Program-made: the position numbers and the translations under genes
Source of the DNA: Microcosmobacter sp040493455
Lineage (GTDB): Bacteria > Bacteroidota > Bacteroidia > Flavobacteriales > Flavobacteriaceae
DNA length: 64,000 nucleotides
Assembly: GCF_040493455.1 (NCBI RefSeq)
Contig: NZ_JANFDA010000009.1
Location: 21,817-85,816, forward strand
Direction: 5' to 3'
Part shown: positions 9,156 to 17,352 of the stretch, one piece after another
How positions within the stretch are numbered: position 1 is the first letter of the stretch
How the letters are laid out: every line of letters starts with the position of its first letter
Notes under the pieces: model-generated
Seen by the model: the letters and a program-made list of their open reading frames with translations, nothing else
What the model was told of the DNA's origin: nothing
The model's database searches: none

Positions 9156-9623
9156 TTATATACTATATTTCTCACTTTCCGCAATTAATTTTCTATGTCT
9201 ATTGTTGTATTTTACGCAATAAGCAGTCCAGGGTAATATATAATCTCCCCTATCATCTAAAACAACAAGAAATCTTTCTGAAGGGTGGTAAATCAGAATT
9301 CTATGCTTACTCCCATGAGGCTTTCGCCAAACTAGCAAATCTTTACTATCTGAGTTATTTATCATTGGTTTTATCCAACCTATTCTCTCACATCTTTCTA
9401 AATCTGGTATCCTATCATCTTCTATTTCTCCTGAGTGAGTAAAATGATAAAAGGTATATTCTTTTCCATCTACTATAGGATGCTTCTTCAGTCCAAGTCT
9501 AGTGCCACGAAAAGATGGTTTATCTAAAATGAAGTCATTGGTAAATATCTCATAAACTGCTTCAATATATGATGCATAATGTCCTCCAAAATCATTTAAG
9601 CATATTATCTCTGGCAGATGCAT
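9156..9623 (-). CDS. Possible RelE/barnase-like RNase, partner of DUF3800 gene
   Basis: 155 aa, soluble. Begins 2 nt after the stop of the upstream DUF3800 gene, so the two are translated as a pair. The second half has the layout of small RNase-toxin folds of the barnase/EndoU/colicin/RelE type: an R-rich strand (VWRKPHGSKHRILIYH), then FLVVLDDRGDYILPWTAYCV and a basic HRKLIAE helix. The first half (ERCERIGWIKPMI) holds a conserved-looking R/W patch. I make the family link by pattern only. It could equally be an accessory subunit of the DUF3800 protein. Confidence 0.5.
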   Translation of the reverse strand: MHLPEIICLNDFGGHYASYIEAVYEIFTNDFILDKPSFRGTRLGLKKHPIVDGKEYTFYHFTHSGEIEDDRIPDLERCERIGWIKPMINNSDSKDLLVWRKPHGSKHRILIYHPSERFLVVLDDRGDYILPWTAYCVKYNNRHRKLIAESEKYSI

Positions 9624-9625
9624 AA

Positions 9626-10360
9626 CTAGTGTTTTTGAAAGTTAGACTTCCACACTAATACGTTAAGCTTCCTTTCATTCGGTAGTGTATTGTTTAATAG
9701 TGAATATCCTGACCTCTCTCTAATTTTTTCAATTAAATTTTTCTTCGCTGAATTATTTGAATCTATACCTCTATGTAGATAAGATAAAGCTCCTATTAAA
9801 AGATCTGTAATTTGAAGAATTTCTGATTCGTGTGATCTTATCTGCTGTACTTTTTTTATGATTTTTTTATTAAAATCATATTGGGATGTTCTAAGTATTT
9901 TTTCGAGCTTATTTACTTTATCTTGACTCTTAGTATCTTTTATATCTATATATATGTTATATGCATTTTCTGGACTAAGAATATTCCTGATTAATAAAAA
10001 AAACATTTTATAATAGAAGTCATCATGACTTTGAAAGTGGGCCTCATGATCTAAAATGTTTTTATCTGGAATGACAATAGCTCGAAAATGTAAGTCATCA
10101 TCATCAAAAAAGTAATCAAGAAGGTCTAAATAAAACTCCTCTTTTGACTTGGATACCTTATTCCATTTTATTTCAAAACTTCTACCCTTTTCGTTCTCTT
10201 TCCATTTCAAGCCGTGCTTTTTCTTTATGGATCTAATTCTTTTATTAATATCGGAAGTAAGTCCTTTATTTGCCCATATAGCTCCAAGCACCATTGATTT
10301 TTGGTCATCATTTTCTAAGTGACAACTCTCATCACAATATGTATTAAATTCATATCTCAT
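9626..10360 (-). CDS. DUF3800 domain protein
   Basis: 244 aa. Hallmarks of DUF3800 are visible: an N-terminal acidic strand (YCDESCH), a middle strand IYIDIKDTKSQDK and a C-terminal helix SEILQITDLLIGAL, together forming an RNase H-like acidic centre (D and E at about 9-10, D at about 135, D at about 190). DUF3800 proteins are common in mobile elements and defence islands and are presumed nucleases, with no settled function. The 210-bp upstream region holds the island arm repeats, so promoter and recombination sites may overlap. Confidence 0.8.
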   Translation of the reverse strand: MRYEFNTYCDESCHLENDDQKSMVLGAIWANKGLTSDINKRIRSIKKKHGLKWKENEKGRSFEIKWNKVSKSKEEFYLDLLDYFFDDDDLHFRAIVIPDKNILDHEAHFQSHDDFYYKMFFLLIRNILSPENAYNIYIDIKDTKSQDKVNKLEKILRTSQYDFNKKIIKKVQQIRSHESEILQITDLLIGALSYLHRGIDSNNSAKKNLIEKIRERSGYSLLNNTLPNERKLNVLVWKSNFQKH

Positions 10361-10465
10361 TAAGTAATGTTAAGCTTATTAATTTAATTAAACAAATCTA
10401 TAGGTTTTTATAATACTTATAAAGAGATATTTTCTCTTGGAAATTGTTATCATTACTATAAACAC

Positions 10466-10486
10466 AACATATACGAGTACATATAC
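10466..10486 (+). repeat. Right arm-type repeat of the island
   Basis: Twenty of 21 bases match 7805-7825, in the same orientation, again with two CATATAC copies 11 bp apart. It lies 87 bp inside attR. A further direct repeat, AACACTGTTA, occurs at 10503-10512 and 10519-10528, between this site and attR, and may be an accessory-protein site. Confidence 0.6.
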
Positions 10487-10533
10487 GACTTCACTTTTAA
10501 AAAACACTGTTATTAAGAAACACTGTTAAACAA

Positions 10534-10572
10534 AAAAAGCGCAACCCCTTATAAATAAAGGGATTGCGCTAC
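10534..10572 (-). terminator. tRNA-Leu terminator supplied by the island
   Basis: On the minus strand AGCGCAA-CCCTT pairs across a short loop with AAGGGG-TTGCGCT and is followed by seven Ts. It lies immediately 3' of the restored tRNA-Leu, inside the island boundary, so it came with the element. Confidence 0.8.
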
Positions 10573-10574
10573 AG

Positions 10575-10659
10575 TACAGAAGGCGGGACTTGAACCCGCA
10601 CGGCCATAATGGCCATTGGATTTTAAGTCCAACGTGTCTACCAATTCCACCACTTCTGC
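10575..10659 (-). tRNA. tRNA-Leu(UAA)
   Basis: 85 nt with acceptor stem GCAGAAG/CTTCTGT (one G-U), D arm, anticodon loop CTTAAAA (anticodon TAA), a long class II variable arm and T arm GTTCAAGTC. No encoded CCA; discriminator A. The 5' 31 nt are native while the anticodon-to-3' half lies in the attR copy, so the island rebuilt the gene on insertion. Confidence 0.95.
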
Positions 10660-10680
10660 TTGGACTTTATATAAAAGTAG

Positions 10681-10752
10681 AGCGAAAGACGGGATTTGAA
10701 CCCGCGACCCTCACCTTGGCAAGGTGATGCTCTACCCCTGAGCTACTTTCGC
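10681..10752 (-). tRNA. tRNA-Gly(GCC)
   Basis: 72 nt, acceptor GCGAAAG/CTTTCGC, discriminator T, anticodon loop TTGCCAA (anticodon GCC), T loop GTTCAAATC. It sits 21 bp upstream of tRNA-Leu on the same strand, so the two are probably processed from one transcript. Confidence 0.95.
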
Positions 10753-10841
10753 AGTCATTTAAAATGAACGTACAATCTTTCGATTGCGGATGCAAATTTA
10801 AACTATTTCTTATAATTGCAAAGGCTTTAAAGCAAAATAAT

Positions 10842-13454
10842 TTAAGCTTGTTTCTTTTTAAGGAGCATTCGCTTTATTTCGTTGAGCTTCATAAGAGCTT
10901 CTACAGGCGTCAATGTATTGATATCTGTGTGCAGAATTTCATCCTTAATTTCTTCAAGCAGAGGATCATCCAAGTTAAAGAAACTCAACTGTAAATCGTC
11001 TTTCAATGACTTTACCTTATCGGTTAGCTCTTCACTAGAATGCGACTTTTCCAGCTTCTCTAAGATTTTATTCGCGCGTCGTATCACCTGCTGTGGCATT
11101 CCAGCCATTCGTGCGACATGGATTCCAAAACTATGCTCACTTCCGCCTTCGACAAGTTTACGCAGAAACAAGACGTTATCTTTTAACTCCTTAACAGCAA
11201 CATTGTAGTTCTTAATGCGCTCAAAAGTTTCAGTCATTTCGTTGAGCTCATGGTAATGTGTTGCAAATAATGTTTTAGGCTTGGCAGGATGTTCATGCAA
11301 ATATTCGCTAATTGCCCAAGCTATCGAAATACCATCATAGGTGCTTGTACCTCTTCCAATTTCATCCAACAACACCAAGCTTCGATCCGAAATATTATTC
11401 AGGATAGATGCTGTTTCATTCATTTCGACCATAAAAGTCGATTCTCCCATCGAGATATTATCGCTAGCTCCCACTCTCGTGAATATTTTATCTACGATAC
11501 CAATCTGTGCTTCAGCAGCAGGTACAAAACAACCGATCTGAGCCAATAAAACAATCAGAGCGGCTTGACGCAGAATAGCGGATTTACCAGACATATTTGG
11601 CCCAGTAATCATTATGATTTGTTGCGAATCTCTATCGAGGTGTACATCATTGGCTATATACGATTCTCCAAGTGGTAATTGCTTTTCTATAACGGGATGC
11701 CTTCCATCTTTTATAGTTAAATCAAAAGACTCATTCATCATTGGCTTGATGTAATTATTATCTTTTGACAATTGTGCAAAGCCACAGAGGCAATCTAACT
11801 GCCCAATTAAATGTGCATTTTGTTGAACGGATTTAATGAATGAATTCATCCACATTACCAACTCAGAAAACAGTTGCTGTTCTATTGCTAGAATACGTTC
11901 TTCTGCGCCCAAAATCTTAGCCTCGTATTCTTTGAGTTCCTCAGTGATGTAACGCTCTGCATTAACCAGAGTTTGCTTTCTAATCCATTCTTCTGGCACC
12001 TTATCCTTGTGTGTATTGCGAACTTCGATATAGTACCCAAATACATTATTTGACGCAATCTTCAATGAAGGAATCCCAGTGCGTTCACTTTCTCGCTCTA
12101 GCATACTGTCCAAGTACGCTTTCCCTGAAGAAGATAGTCCTCTGAGTTCGTCTAACTCCATTGAAAATCCTTCAGCAATGGTACTCCCTTTCAGGATATT
12201 TACTGGTGCTTCCTCGTTTAGTGTTTGCTTGATTTTTTCTCGGAGTATATCACAACTCTGTATTTGAGTGCCTATGATTTTCAAAGACTCATTTTCGCAA
12301 TTTGAAGCTAATGCTTTTATCGGGACAATAGCTTCTAAAGAATTTTTAAGTTGAACAACTTCTCGAGGCGTCACCTTTGCCGTTGCTACTTTAGAGATAA
12401 GGCGCTCTATATCGCCTATATGCTTTATATGATTCCGAATCTTTTGAAGTGTGGTCTCATGTGTGTTGAGATAATCCACCACCTCATGACGTTCATTAAT
12501 CTTATCCAAATGCTTTAAAGGCAAAGCCAACCATCGCTTTAGGGTTCTTCCTCCCATTGGCGAAATGGTCTTATCGATAATATCTAATAAGGTTACTGCA
12601 TTGGTATTTGTAGAATGGTATAGCTCTAGATTTCTAATCGTAAACTTATCCATCCACACGTATTCATCTTCTGCAATTCTAGAAATTGAGGTAATATGCT
12701 GAAGCTTATGGTGCTGTGTTTCGCCCAAGTAATGTAAAATAGCTCCTGAAGCGATAATGCCTTCATACAAATCTTCAATTCCAAATCCCTTCAAGGTTTT
12801 GGTATCAAAATGTTTAATAAGTGTTTCGTTGGCATAATCGGTTTGAAACACCCAATCTTCTAAATAAAATGTATGGAAGTCGTTACCAAACACTTCATTA
12901 AATTCTTGACGTTTCTGTTTAGAAACTAAAACCTCGCTCGGATTAAAATTCTGAAGCAACTTATCGACATACTCTGCATTGCCCTGAGAAGTTAAGAATT
13001 CTCCTGTGGAAACATCCAAAAAGGATACACCAATTTTTTGTTTATCAAAATATACAGAACATAAGAAGTTATTGGTCTTAGAGCTAAGCACCTCATCGTT
13101 GAGGGCTACTCCTGGTGTCACCAATTCTGTGACGCCACGCTTTACAATCTTCTTGGTAAGCTTTGGATCTTCCAATTGATCACAAATGGCAACACGTTCA
13201 CCAGCTTTGACAAGCTTTGGCAAATATGTGTTTAGCGAATGATGCGGAAATCCAGCCAACTCAGTTTCACTCTCACTCCCAGCACCTCTTTTGGTAAGAA
13301 TAATATCCAGTATCTTGGCTGTTTTTACTGCATCGCTCCCAAAGGTTTCGTAAAAATCACCTACTCTAAATAATAACAATGCATCAGGATACTTAGCTTT
13401 AATAGCATTGTATTGTTGCATTAACGGAGTTTCTTTTTTTGCTTTTTTAGCCAA
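10842..13454 (-). CDS. mutS: DNA mismatch repair protein MutS
   Basis: 870 aa, normal MutS1 length. The mismatch-reading F-x-E is seen in GDFYETF near the N-terminus. The core and clamp fill the middle, and the ABC ATPase lies at the C-terminus with Walker A GPNMSGKS (about 616-624), signature STFMVEM, Walker B LVLLDEIGRGTS and the ATHYHEL switch. The chosen start is a TTG at 13454, which gives the family N-terminus MAKKAKKETPLMQQY; the next in-frame ATG would lose the conserved start. A TAnnTTTG box lies about 30 bp upstream. Acts in post-replicative mismatch repair with MutL, which is not in this window. Confidence 0.97.
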   Translation of the reverse strand: MAKKAKKETPLMQQYNAIKAKYPDALLLFRVGDFYETFGSDAVKTAKILDIILTKRGAGSESETELAGFPHHSLNTYLPKLVKAGERVAICDQLEDPKLTKKIVKRGVTELVTPGVALNDEVLSSKTNNFLCSVYFDKQKIGVSFLDVSTGEFLTSQGNAEYVDKLLQNFNPSEVLVSKQKRQEFNEVFGNDFHTFYLEDWVFQTDYANETLIKHFDTKTLKGFGIEDLYEGIIASGAILHYLGETQHHKLQHITSISRIAEDEYVWMDKFTIRNLELYHSTNTNAVTLLDIIDKTISPMGGRTLKRWLALPLKHLDKINERHEVVDYLNTHETTLQKIRNHIKHIGDIERLISKVATAKVTPREVVQLKNSLEAIVPIKALASNCENESLKIIGTQIQSCDILREKIKQTLNEEAPVNILKGSTIAEGFSMELDELRGLSSSGKAYLDSMLERESERTGIPSLKIASNNVFGYYIEVRNTHKDKVPEEWIRKQTLVNAERYITEELKEYEAKILGAEERILAIEQQLFSELVMWMNSFIKSVQQNAHLIGQLDCLCGFAQLSKDNNYIKPMMNESFDLTIKDGRHPVIEKQLPLGESYIANDVHLDRDSQQIIMITGPNMSGKSAILRQAALIVLLAQIGCFVPAAEAQIGIVDKIFTRVGASDNISMGESTFMVEMNETASILNNISDRSLVLLDEIGRGTSTYDGISIAWAISEYLHEHPAKPKTLFATHYHELNEMTETFERIKNYNVAVKELKDNVLFLRKLVEGGSEHSFGIHVARMAGMPQQVIRRANKILEKLEKSHSSEELTDKVKSLKDDLQLSFFNLDDPLLEEIKDEILHTDINTLTPVEALMKLNEIKRMLLKKKQA

Positions 13455-13484
13455 TGATATCTATGTTTTTAATCTTACTTTTGC

Positions 13485-13492
13485 CAAAAGTA
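13485..13492 (-). promoter_or_regulatory. -7 box of mutS
   Basis: TACTTTTG on the minus strand, matching the Bacteroidota -7 consensus TAnnTTTG, about 30 bp before the TTG start. No clear -33 TTTG is seen. Confidence 0.5.
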
Positions 13493-13575
13493 GAAGTATG
13501 CTAAAATAGTTATATTTCTATGTTTTAAGCGATTAAAAAAACGGAAAGTTATCTACAATTTGAAGGACTTATCAA

Positions 13576-14109
13576 ATGCGAAAATTAAAAAATAGCGAAT
13601 TAGACAGATTAGATATTGACGCGTTTAAAAAGGCTAAGAAAACACCACTTATTATTGTTCTTGATAATATTAGAAGTCTAAACAATATTGGTTCTGTCTT
13701 TAGAACAAGTGATGCTTTCCTTATCGAAAAGATTTACCTCTGCGGTATTACAGCAAAGCCACCGCACAAAGACATTCATAAAACGGCTTTAGGCAGCACC
13801 GAAACGGTCGATTGGGAATATGCTGAACATACTATAGATGTCGTAACATCACTCCAAAAGAAGAATGTAAAAGTTTGTGCTATAGAACAGGCAGAACATG
13901 CCACGATGCTCAATGCCTTTACTCCTGAACCTAATACTACTTATGCAATAATTTTTGGAAATGAAGTGAAAGGTGTATCACAAGACGTTGTTACTGCAAG
14001 TGATCATGTGATTGAAATCCCGCAATTTGGCACCAAGCACTCGCTCAATATCTCTGTAAGCTGTGGCGTTGTGGTTTGGGATCTGTTTTCTAAGATGAAT
14101 GATAAATAA
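13576..14109 (+). CDS. TrmH/SpoU family RNA 2'-O-methyltransferase
   Basis: 177 aa, a SPOUT catalytic domain without the extra N-terminal domain of larger members. The three SpoU motifs are present: LDNIRSLNNIGSVFRT (motif 1), AIIFGNEVKGVS (motif 2) and IPQFGTKHSLNISVSCGV (motif 3), which make the knot and SAM pocket. Probably methylates a ribose in tRNA or rRNA; the target cannot be told. Divergent from mutS. Confidence 0.88.
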   Translation: MRKLKNSELDRLDIDAFKKAKKTPLIIVLDNIRSLNNIGSVFRTSDAFLIEKIYLCGITAKPPHKDIHKTALGSTETVDWEYAEHTIDVVTSLQKKNVKVCAIEQAEHATMLNAFTPEPNTTYAIIFGNEVKGVSQDVVTASDHVIEIPQFGTKHSLNISVSCGVVVWDLFSKMNDK

Positions 14110-14117
14110 CGCTACAA

Positions 14118-14160
14118 CTTCTCGATACTAAATTCTTTTCAGAATTTCACTCGAAGTGAC
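14118..14160. repeat. Short dispersed intergenic repeat (REP-like)
   Basis: The gap between two convergent genes holds a hairpin (AATTCT-TTTC-AGAATT) followed by TTCACTCGAAGTGAC, a second dyad. This style of TTC...CTCGAAGTGAC element recurs between flavobacterial genes; a relative is at 28388-28415. It may also serve as a terminator. Confidence 0.4.
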
Positions 14161-14166
14161 GATAGC

Positions 14167-15267
14167 TTACAAAGCATTCTTCTGATGATTGAAAAACGCA
14201 TCTGCCTGGTTCTGCATTAACTCTCGTGCTTTCTTACGCTTGTAGTCCAATAGCTCTTCCTCATCAGCAATGTCATTGTAGACTCTATTGTTGACATCTC
14301 TATCCGTAGCCAATAGCACATTGCGCTCGTTTACTTTTTGCTCTACCCAGGTCTTCACTGTGGTTTCAGCATCTTCTAGTTTATAATCAAACTCGCCTTT
14401 TGGAGATATTAATTTGGCAAAAATCGGTGAGGTTTCAATAGCTAAAAACAATAAAAAGATGAAAAATGAAGGTAACCAAGGTAGCTTTCCTAGCGCATTA
14501 ATACGAGCCATTAACCCATCAAAGCCATCAATTACTGGCTGAGTTGTGGTCACCTTATTGGCATAGTCTGCATTGAGTTGTGCTATTTGCGCTTCAATAG
14601 TTTCAATCTTGGCTTTATTTTCTGCTTTGAGTGTATTCAATTCAGCTAGAGCAGCATCATGCTTTTCGCGTTTTTCTTTATATACAGGCCCTTTGCCAAG
14701 TAGCTTAGTGCCTGCAGTGCCTTCTGCTTCAGAAATATACACATCGTATAATGCATTCACTTCTGTTTCTTTTGTTGCAACTTGCCCCTGAAGCATTAGT
14801 ATTTCAGAATTAAGATCTTCAATCTTTGGTGTGAATTGTTCCGCAATCTGTGTTTGATTATTGAGCGTCATAGCGTTTTTCTCCTCAAGAAGTACTTGAT
14901 CAATTTCCTTTTGAAAAATCTTAAGCTCTAAAGGTTTTGAAATGACAACAGCTATAATCACAGCCAAAAAGATTCTTGGCAATGCCTGAATGAATTCATC
15001 TATAACTGAGTTTCGCTTTTTGATCGTAGAAACGATATAACGATCGAGATTAAAGATGAGTAACCCCCAAACAAACCCAAATGCTATCGCAGTAATATAG
15101 TTATCAAAAACAGTATATAAAGCATAAGATGCGGCTATAAACGCCATAACTGCTGTAAAGAACACTGTGGCTCCAATACCAGCATATTTATTCTGCTCTC
15201 CGTTAGAACAGGTTTCGAGAATGTCTGTATCAGCTCCGGAACAAACGATGAAAAATTGTTTCAACAT
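14167..15267 (-). CDS. DUF4407 domain membrane protein
   Basis: 366 aa from the ATG at 15267 (a GTG one codon earlier is less likely). Matches DUF4407: N-terminal FFIVCSGADTDIL, two membrane helices at about 35-80 ending in WGLLIFNLDRYIV, a third at about 105-125, a long coiled-coil insert (about 130-250) and a fourth helix at about 258-278, with a charged C-terminal tail. Function is not established for the family. It is the last minus-strand gene after the BlaR1-like gene, but a terminator at 15326-15352 separates them. Confidence 0.85.
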   Translation of the reverse strand: MLKQFFIVCSGADTDILETCSNGEQNKYAGIGATVFFTAVMAFIAASYALYTVFDNYITAIAFGFVWGLLIFNLDRYIVSTIKKRNSVIDEFIQALPRIFLAVIIAVVISKPLELKIFQKEIDQVLLEEKNAMTLNNQTQIAEQFTPKIEDLNSEILMLQGQVATKETEVNALYDVYISEAEGTAGTKLLGKGPVYKEKREKHDAALAELNTLKAENKAKIETIEAQIAQLNADYANKVTTTQPVIDGFDGLMARINALGKLPWLPSFFIFLLFLAIETSPIFAKLISPKGEFDYKLEDAETTVKTWVEQKVNERNVLLATDRDVNNRVYNDIADEEELLDYKRKKARELMQNQADAFFNHQKNAL

Positions 15268-15325
15268 CACACTCTAATTTTTTGATTGATTAGTTATTAG
15301 AACGCTAAAAATGCTGGTTTGTTAC

Positions 15326-15352
15326 AAAAAAGCCTCGAAAATCGAGGCTTTA
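15326..15352 (-). terminator. Terminator of the blaI-blaR1-like operon
   Basis: AGCCTCGA-AAA-TCGAGGCT hairpin (15331-15349) with a T-run on the minus strand, right after the stop at 15355. Confidence 0.85.
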
Positions 15353-15354
15353 AC

Positions 15355-17352
15355 TTAGTTTTTACTTTTTTGCTTTCGTAATTTCTTTGATTTGGAATAG
15401 ATATGAACTGTTTTCTTTCCATTCACTTCCTTGTACTCTACATGTCCCGGAGATTTACCTTTAGACATTCTTAAAGCTTCTTCAGCACTAATCTTTTTAC
15501 CTTCAAAATAAAACTCTGCACCTTCTTTAGCTAATTGTTCTAAACTTTTTGGTGGTGGCGGTGGTGGAACCTCAACCACTTCTACTAATTTTCTTGGTTT
15601 TGACCTTACTTTTTTAACCTTAGGGTATTTTTTAGCATACTCAGCTATAATCTTTTTATAGCGTCGTTTTTCTTCATCGGTTGCATTTGGAGGAAGTGGT
15701 GGTGGTGGAGGCGGAACCTCTACGACCTCAACTTTTACTGGTCTTGGTACTTCTTTTACCTCTGCAACTGCTTTTCGTCTTTTCTTCTCTTTGCTAGTTT
15801 TTTCTGTATAGGCTTTATACTCCTTGTAAGCCTTTAAAGCCTTTTCATACTTCTTCATTTCAGCATCCGAAGCATTCTTTGGAGGTTTTGGCGGCACTTC
15901 TCTTACTTGTATCCTAGTAGGAGTCACCTTTCTCAACTTAGCCTTACTTACTTTTTCTTTATACTCCTTCAAAGATTTCTCATATACTTTCAGTTGTTCT
16001 GCCGTAGCATTTTTTGGTGCTGGTGGCGGTGGTGGCGGTAAAGGAATACTTGGGAATGACTCAGCACTTTCTCTTTGTGCTTTGGTCATCTTACCATATA
16101 TGTGTTTCATTCGAGCAAGCTCCTTTTCGTATATCCTTATGGATTCTCCTTTCTTTACTGAATTGTACTTTCTTGCCAACTTATTGTACTCGGCCATTTC
16201 TTCCTTTGTAGCACCTTCCTGAAATATACGCTTGGTCAGAAATGTACGCTTGGGCATTTCAGCAGGAATAGGAGGTGTCATTTTAATATTGTACTTCGCC
16301 TTCTCTTCTTCCGAGATAACGCTAAAAACTTCATCAGCTTTTGCCTTTAAAGCTTTCAAGTTTGAATTATCATTACGCTCAGTTTTTAACCATAATGCAA
16401 GAGCATCTGTATACTGCTTAGAAAGCATGTGATAGGTTTCAATCTCTTTATTTAGTTCTATAATATCATTAGACTTCTGAACAGGCGTTTTTTTAGTTAC
16501 CACTTTTTCTTGACTAAAGCCATAAACCAGAACTGCTAGAAGCGGCAAGAGTAACAAGCTTCTTATCCAGACGCTTCGCCTTGACGTTTTTGTTTTCATA
16601 ATTGTTAATCGTTTTTTGATGGATGAATAATTAAATGCATGAACCAATTCTGCCTTACTTTCATAGGAAGAAAAAGCCAATACAATTTCTTGGTATACTG
16701 ATAGCGAAACGCCCTGATTAATTACTGCTGCATCTGCTAAATACTCGTGATTGAGTTTTATGTCTTTCTTTAGTAAATAAATCAATGGATTGAACCACAG
16801 TACTATCTGTAATAATTCTATAAAGAGTATGTCTACACTATGCTGTTGTTTGGCATGAGCTTGCTCGTGCAACTGAACGGCTTCAGGAATCTCATTGTTT
16901 TCATATTTAGTCTTATCGAAGAAAATATAGTTGAAAAATGTATGAGGTACTGCCAACTTCTGAAGCAATACATTAGTAAATCCGTTGTGATGCTGTTTTG
17001 GATTGTTCACAATCTTCGTTCGGATACTGAAAAGGTTAATCAAAAATTTGCAGCCAAAAATGATTACTCCCAATCCGTAAATAGTCCAAGCCACCATTAC
17101 CAAAATGCTTAGAAACTGATCCGTCTGCGCTCCATCGTTTCCTTCAGAAATCAATACCATTTCTGATACTGATTGTAAAGGCTGTTCAACAATTGTTGTA
17201 AACGTAATAGAAGGAATTATTACGGCTGCAAATAATGTGAGTAGCAAATAGTATCGCTTGAATCTGTGAATAGATTCTTTTTCTAAGAATAACTTATAGA
17301 AAACCTGAAGTATTAACAGGCAAGCACTAAATTTTAAAACATATACTATCAT
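15355..17352 (-). CDS. BlaR1/MecR1-like M56 peptidase with proline-rich C-terminal repeats
   Basis: 665 aa. The N-terminal 290 residues are a BlaR1-type sensor peptidase: membrane helices at about 1-20, 34-55, 82-105 and 268-284, the zinc site HEQAH (162-166) and the downstream NHEYLAD (201-207). The C-terminal half is not a penicillin-binding domain. It is Lys/Glu-rich and coiled, with four polyproline stretches of up to seven Pro, several followed by a unit like NAT/S-x-x-E-x-x-x-Y. The start overlaps the repressor stop as TAATG. It probably cleaves or releases the BlaI-like repressor in response to an envelope signal. Confidence 0.85.
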   Translation of the reverse strand: MIVYVLKFSACLLILQVFYKLFLEKESIHRFKRYYLLLTLFAAVIIPSITFTTIVEQPLQSVSEMVLISEGNDGAQTDQFLSILVMVAWTIYGLGVIIFGCKFLINLFSIRTKIVNNPKQHHNGFTNVLLQKLAVPHTFFNYIFFDKTKYENNEIPEAVQLHEQAHAKQQHSVDILFIELLQIVLWFNPLIYLLKKDIKLNHEYLADAAVINQGVSLSVYQEIVLAFSSYESKAELVHAFNYSSIKKRLTIMKTKTSRRSVWIRSLLLLPLLAVLVYGFSQEKVVTKKTPVQKSNDIIELNKEIETYHMLSKQYTDALALWLKTERNDNSNLKALKAKADEVFSVISEEEKAKYNIKMTPPIPAEMPKRTFLTKRIFQEGATKEEMAEYNKLARKYNSVKKGESIRIYEKELARMKHIYGKMTKAQRESAESFPSIPLPPPPPPAPKNATAEQLKVYEKSLKEYKEKVSKAKLRKVTPTRIQVREVPPKPPKNASDAEMKKYEKALKAYKEYKAYTEKTSKEKKRRKAVAEVKEVPRPVKVEVVEVPPPPPPLPPNATDEEKRRYKKIIAEYAKKYPKVKKVRSKPRKLVEVVEVPPPPPPKSLEQLAKEGAEFYFEGKKISAEEALRMSKGKSPGHVEYKEVNGKKTVHIYSKSKKLRKQKSKN

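Larger units (their letters stand above)
7670..10628. mobile_element. Integrase-less genomic island in tRNA-Leu(UAA)
   Basis: About 2.9 kb bounded by the identical 55-bp repeats at 7670-7724 and 10574-10628. It carries three minus-strand genes (8043, 9156, 9626), is visibly more AT-rich than its surroundings, and has a matched pair of internal 21-bp repeats 80-87 bp inside each end. No integrase, excisionase or transfer gene is present. It fits a cis-mobilisable element or a decayed remnant whose recombinase acts or acted in trans. Confidence 0.8.

Noticed and set aside
10882..12267. Several plus-strand open frames inside mutS.
   Set aside because: All antisense to a full-length, motif-complete MutS.
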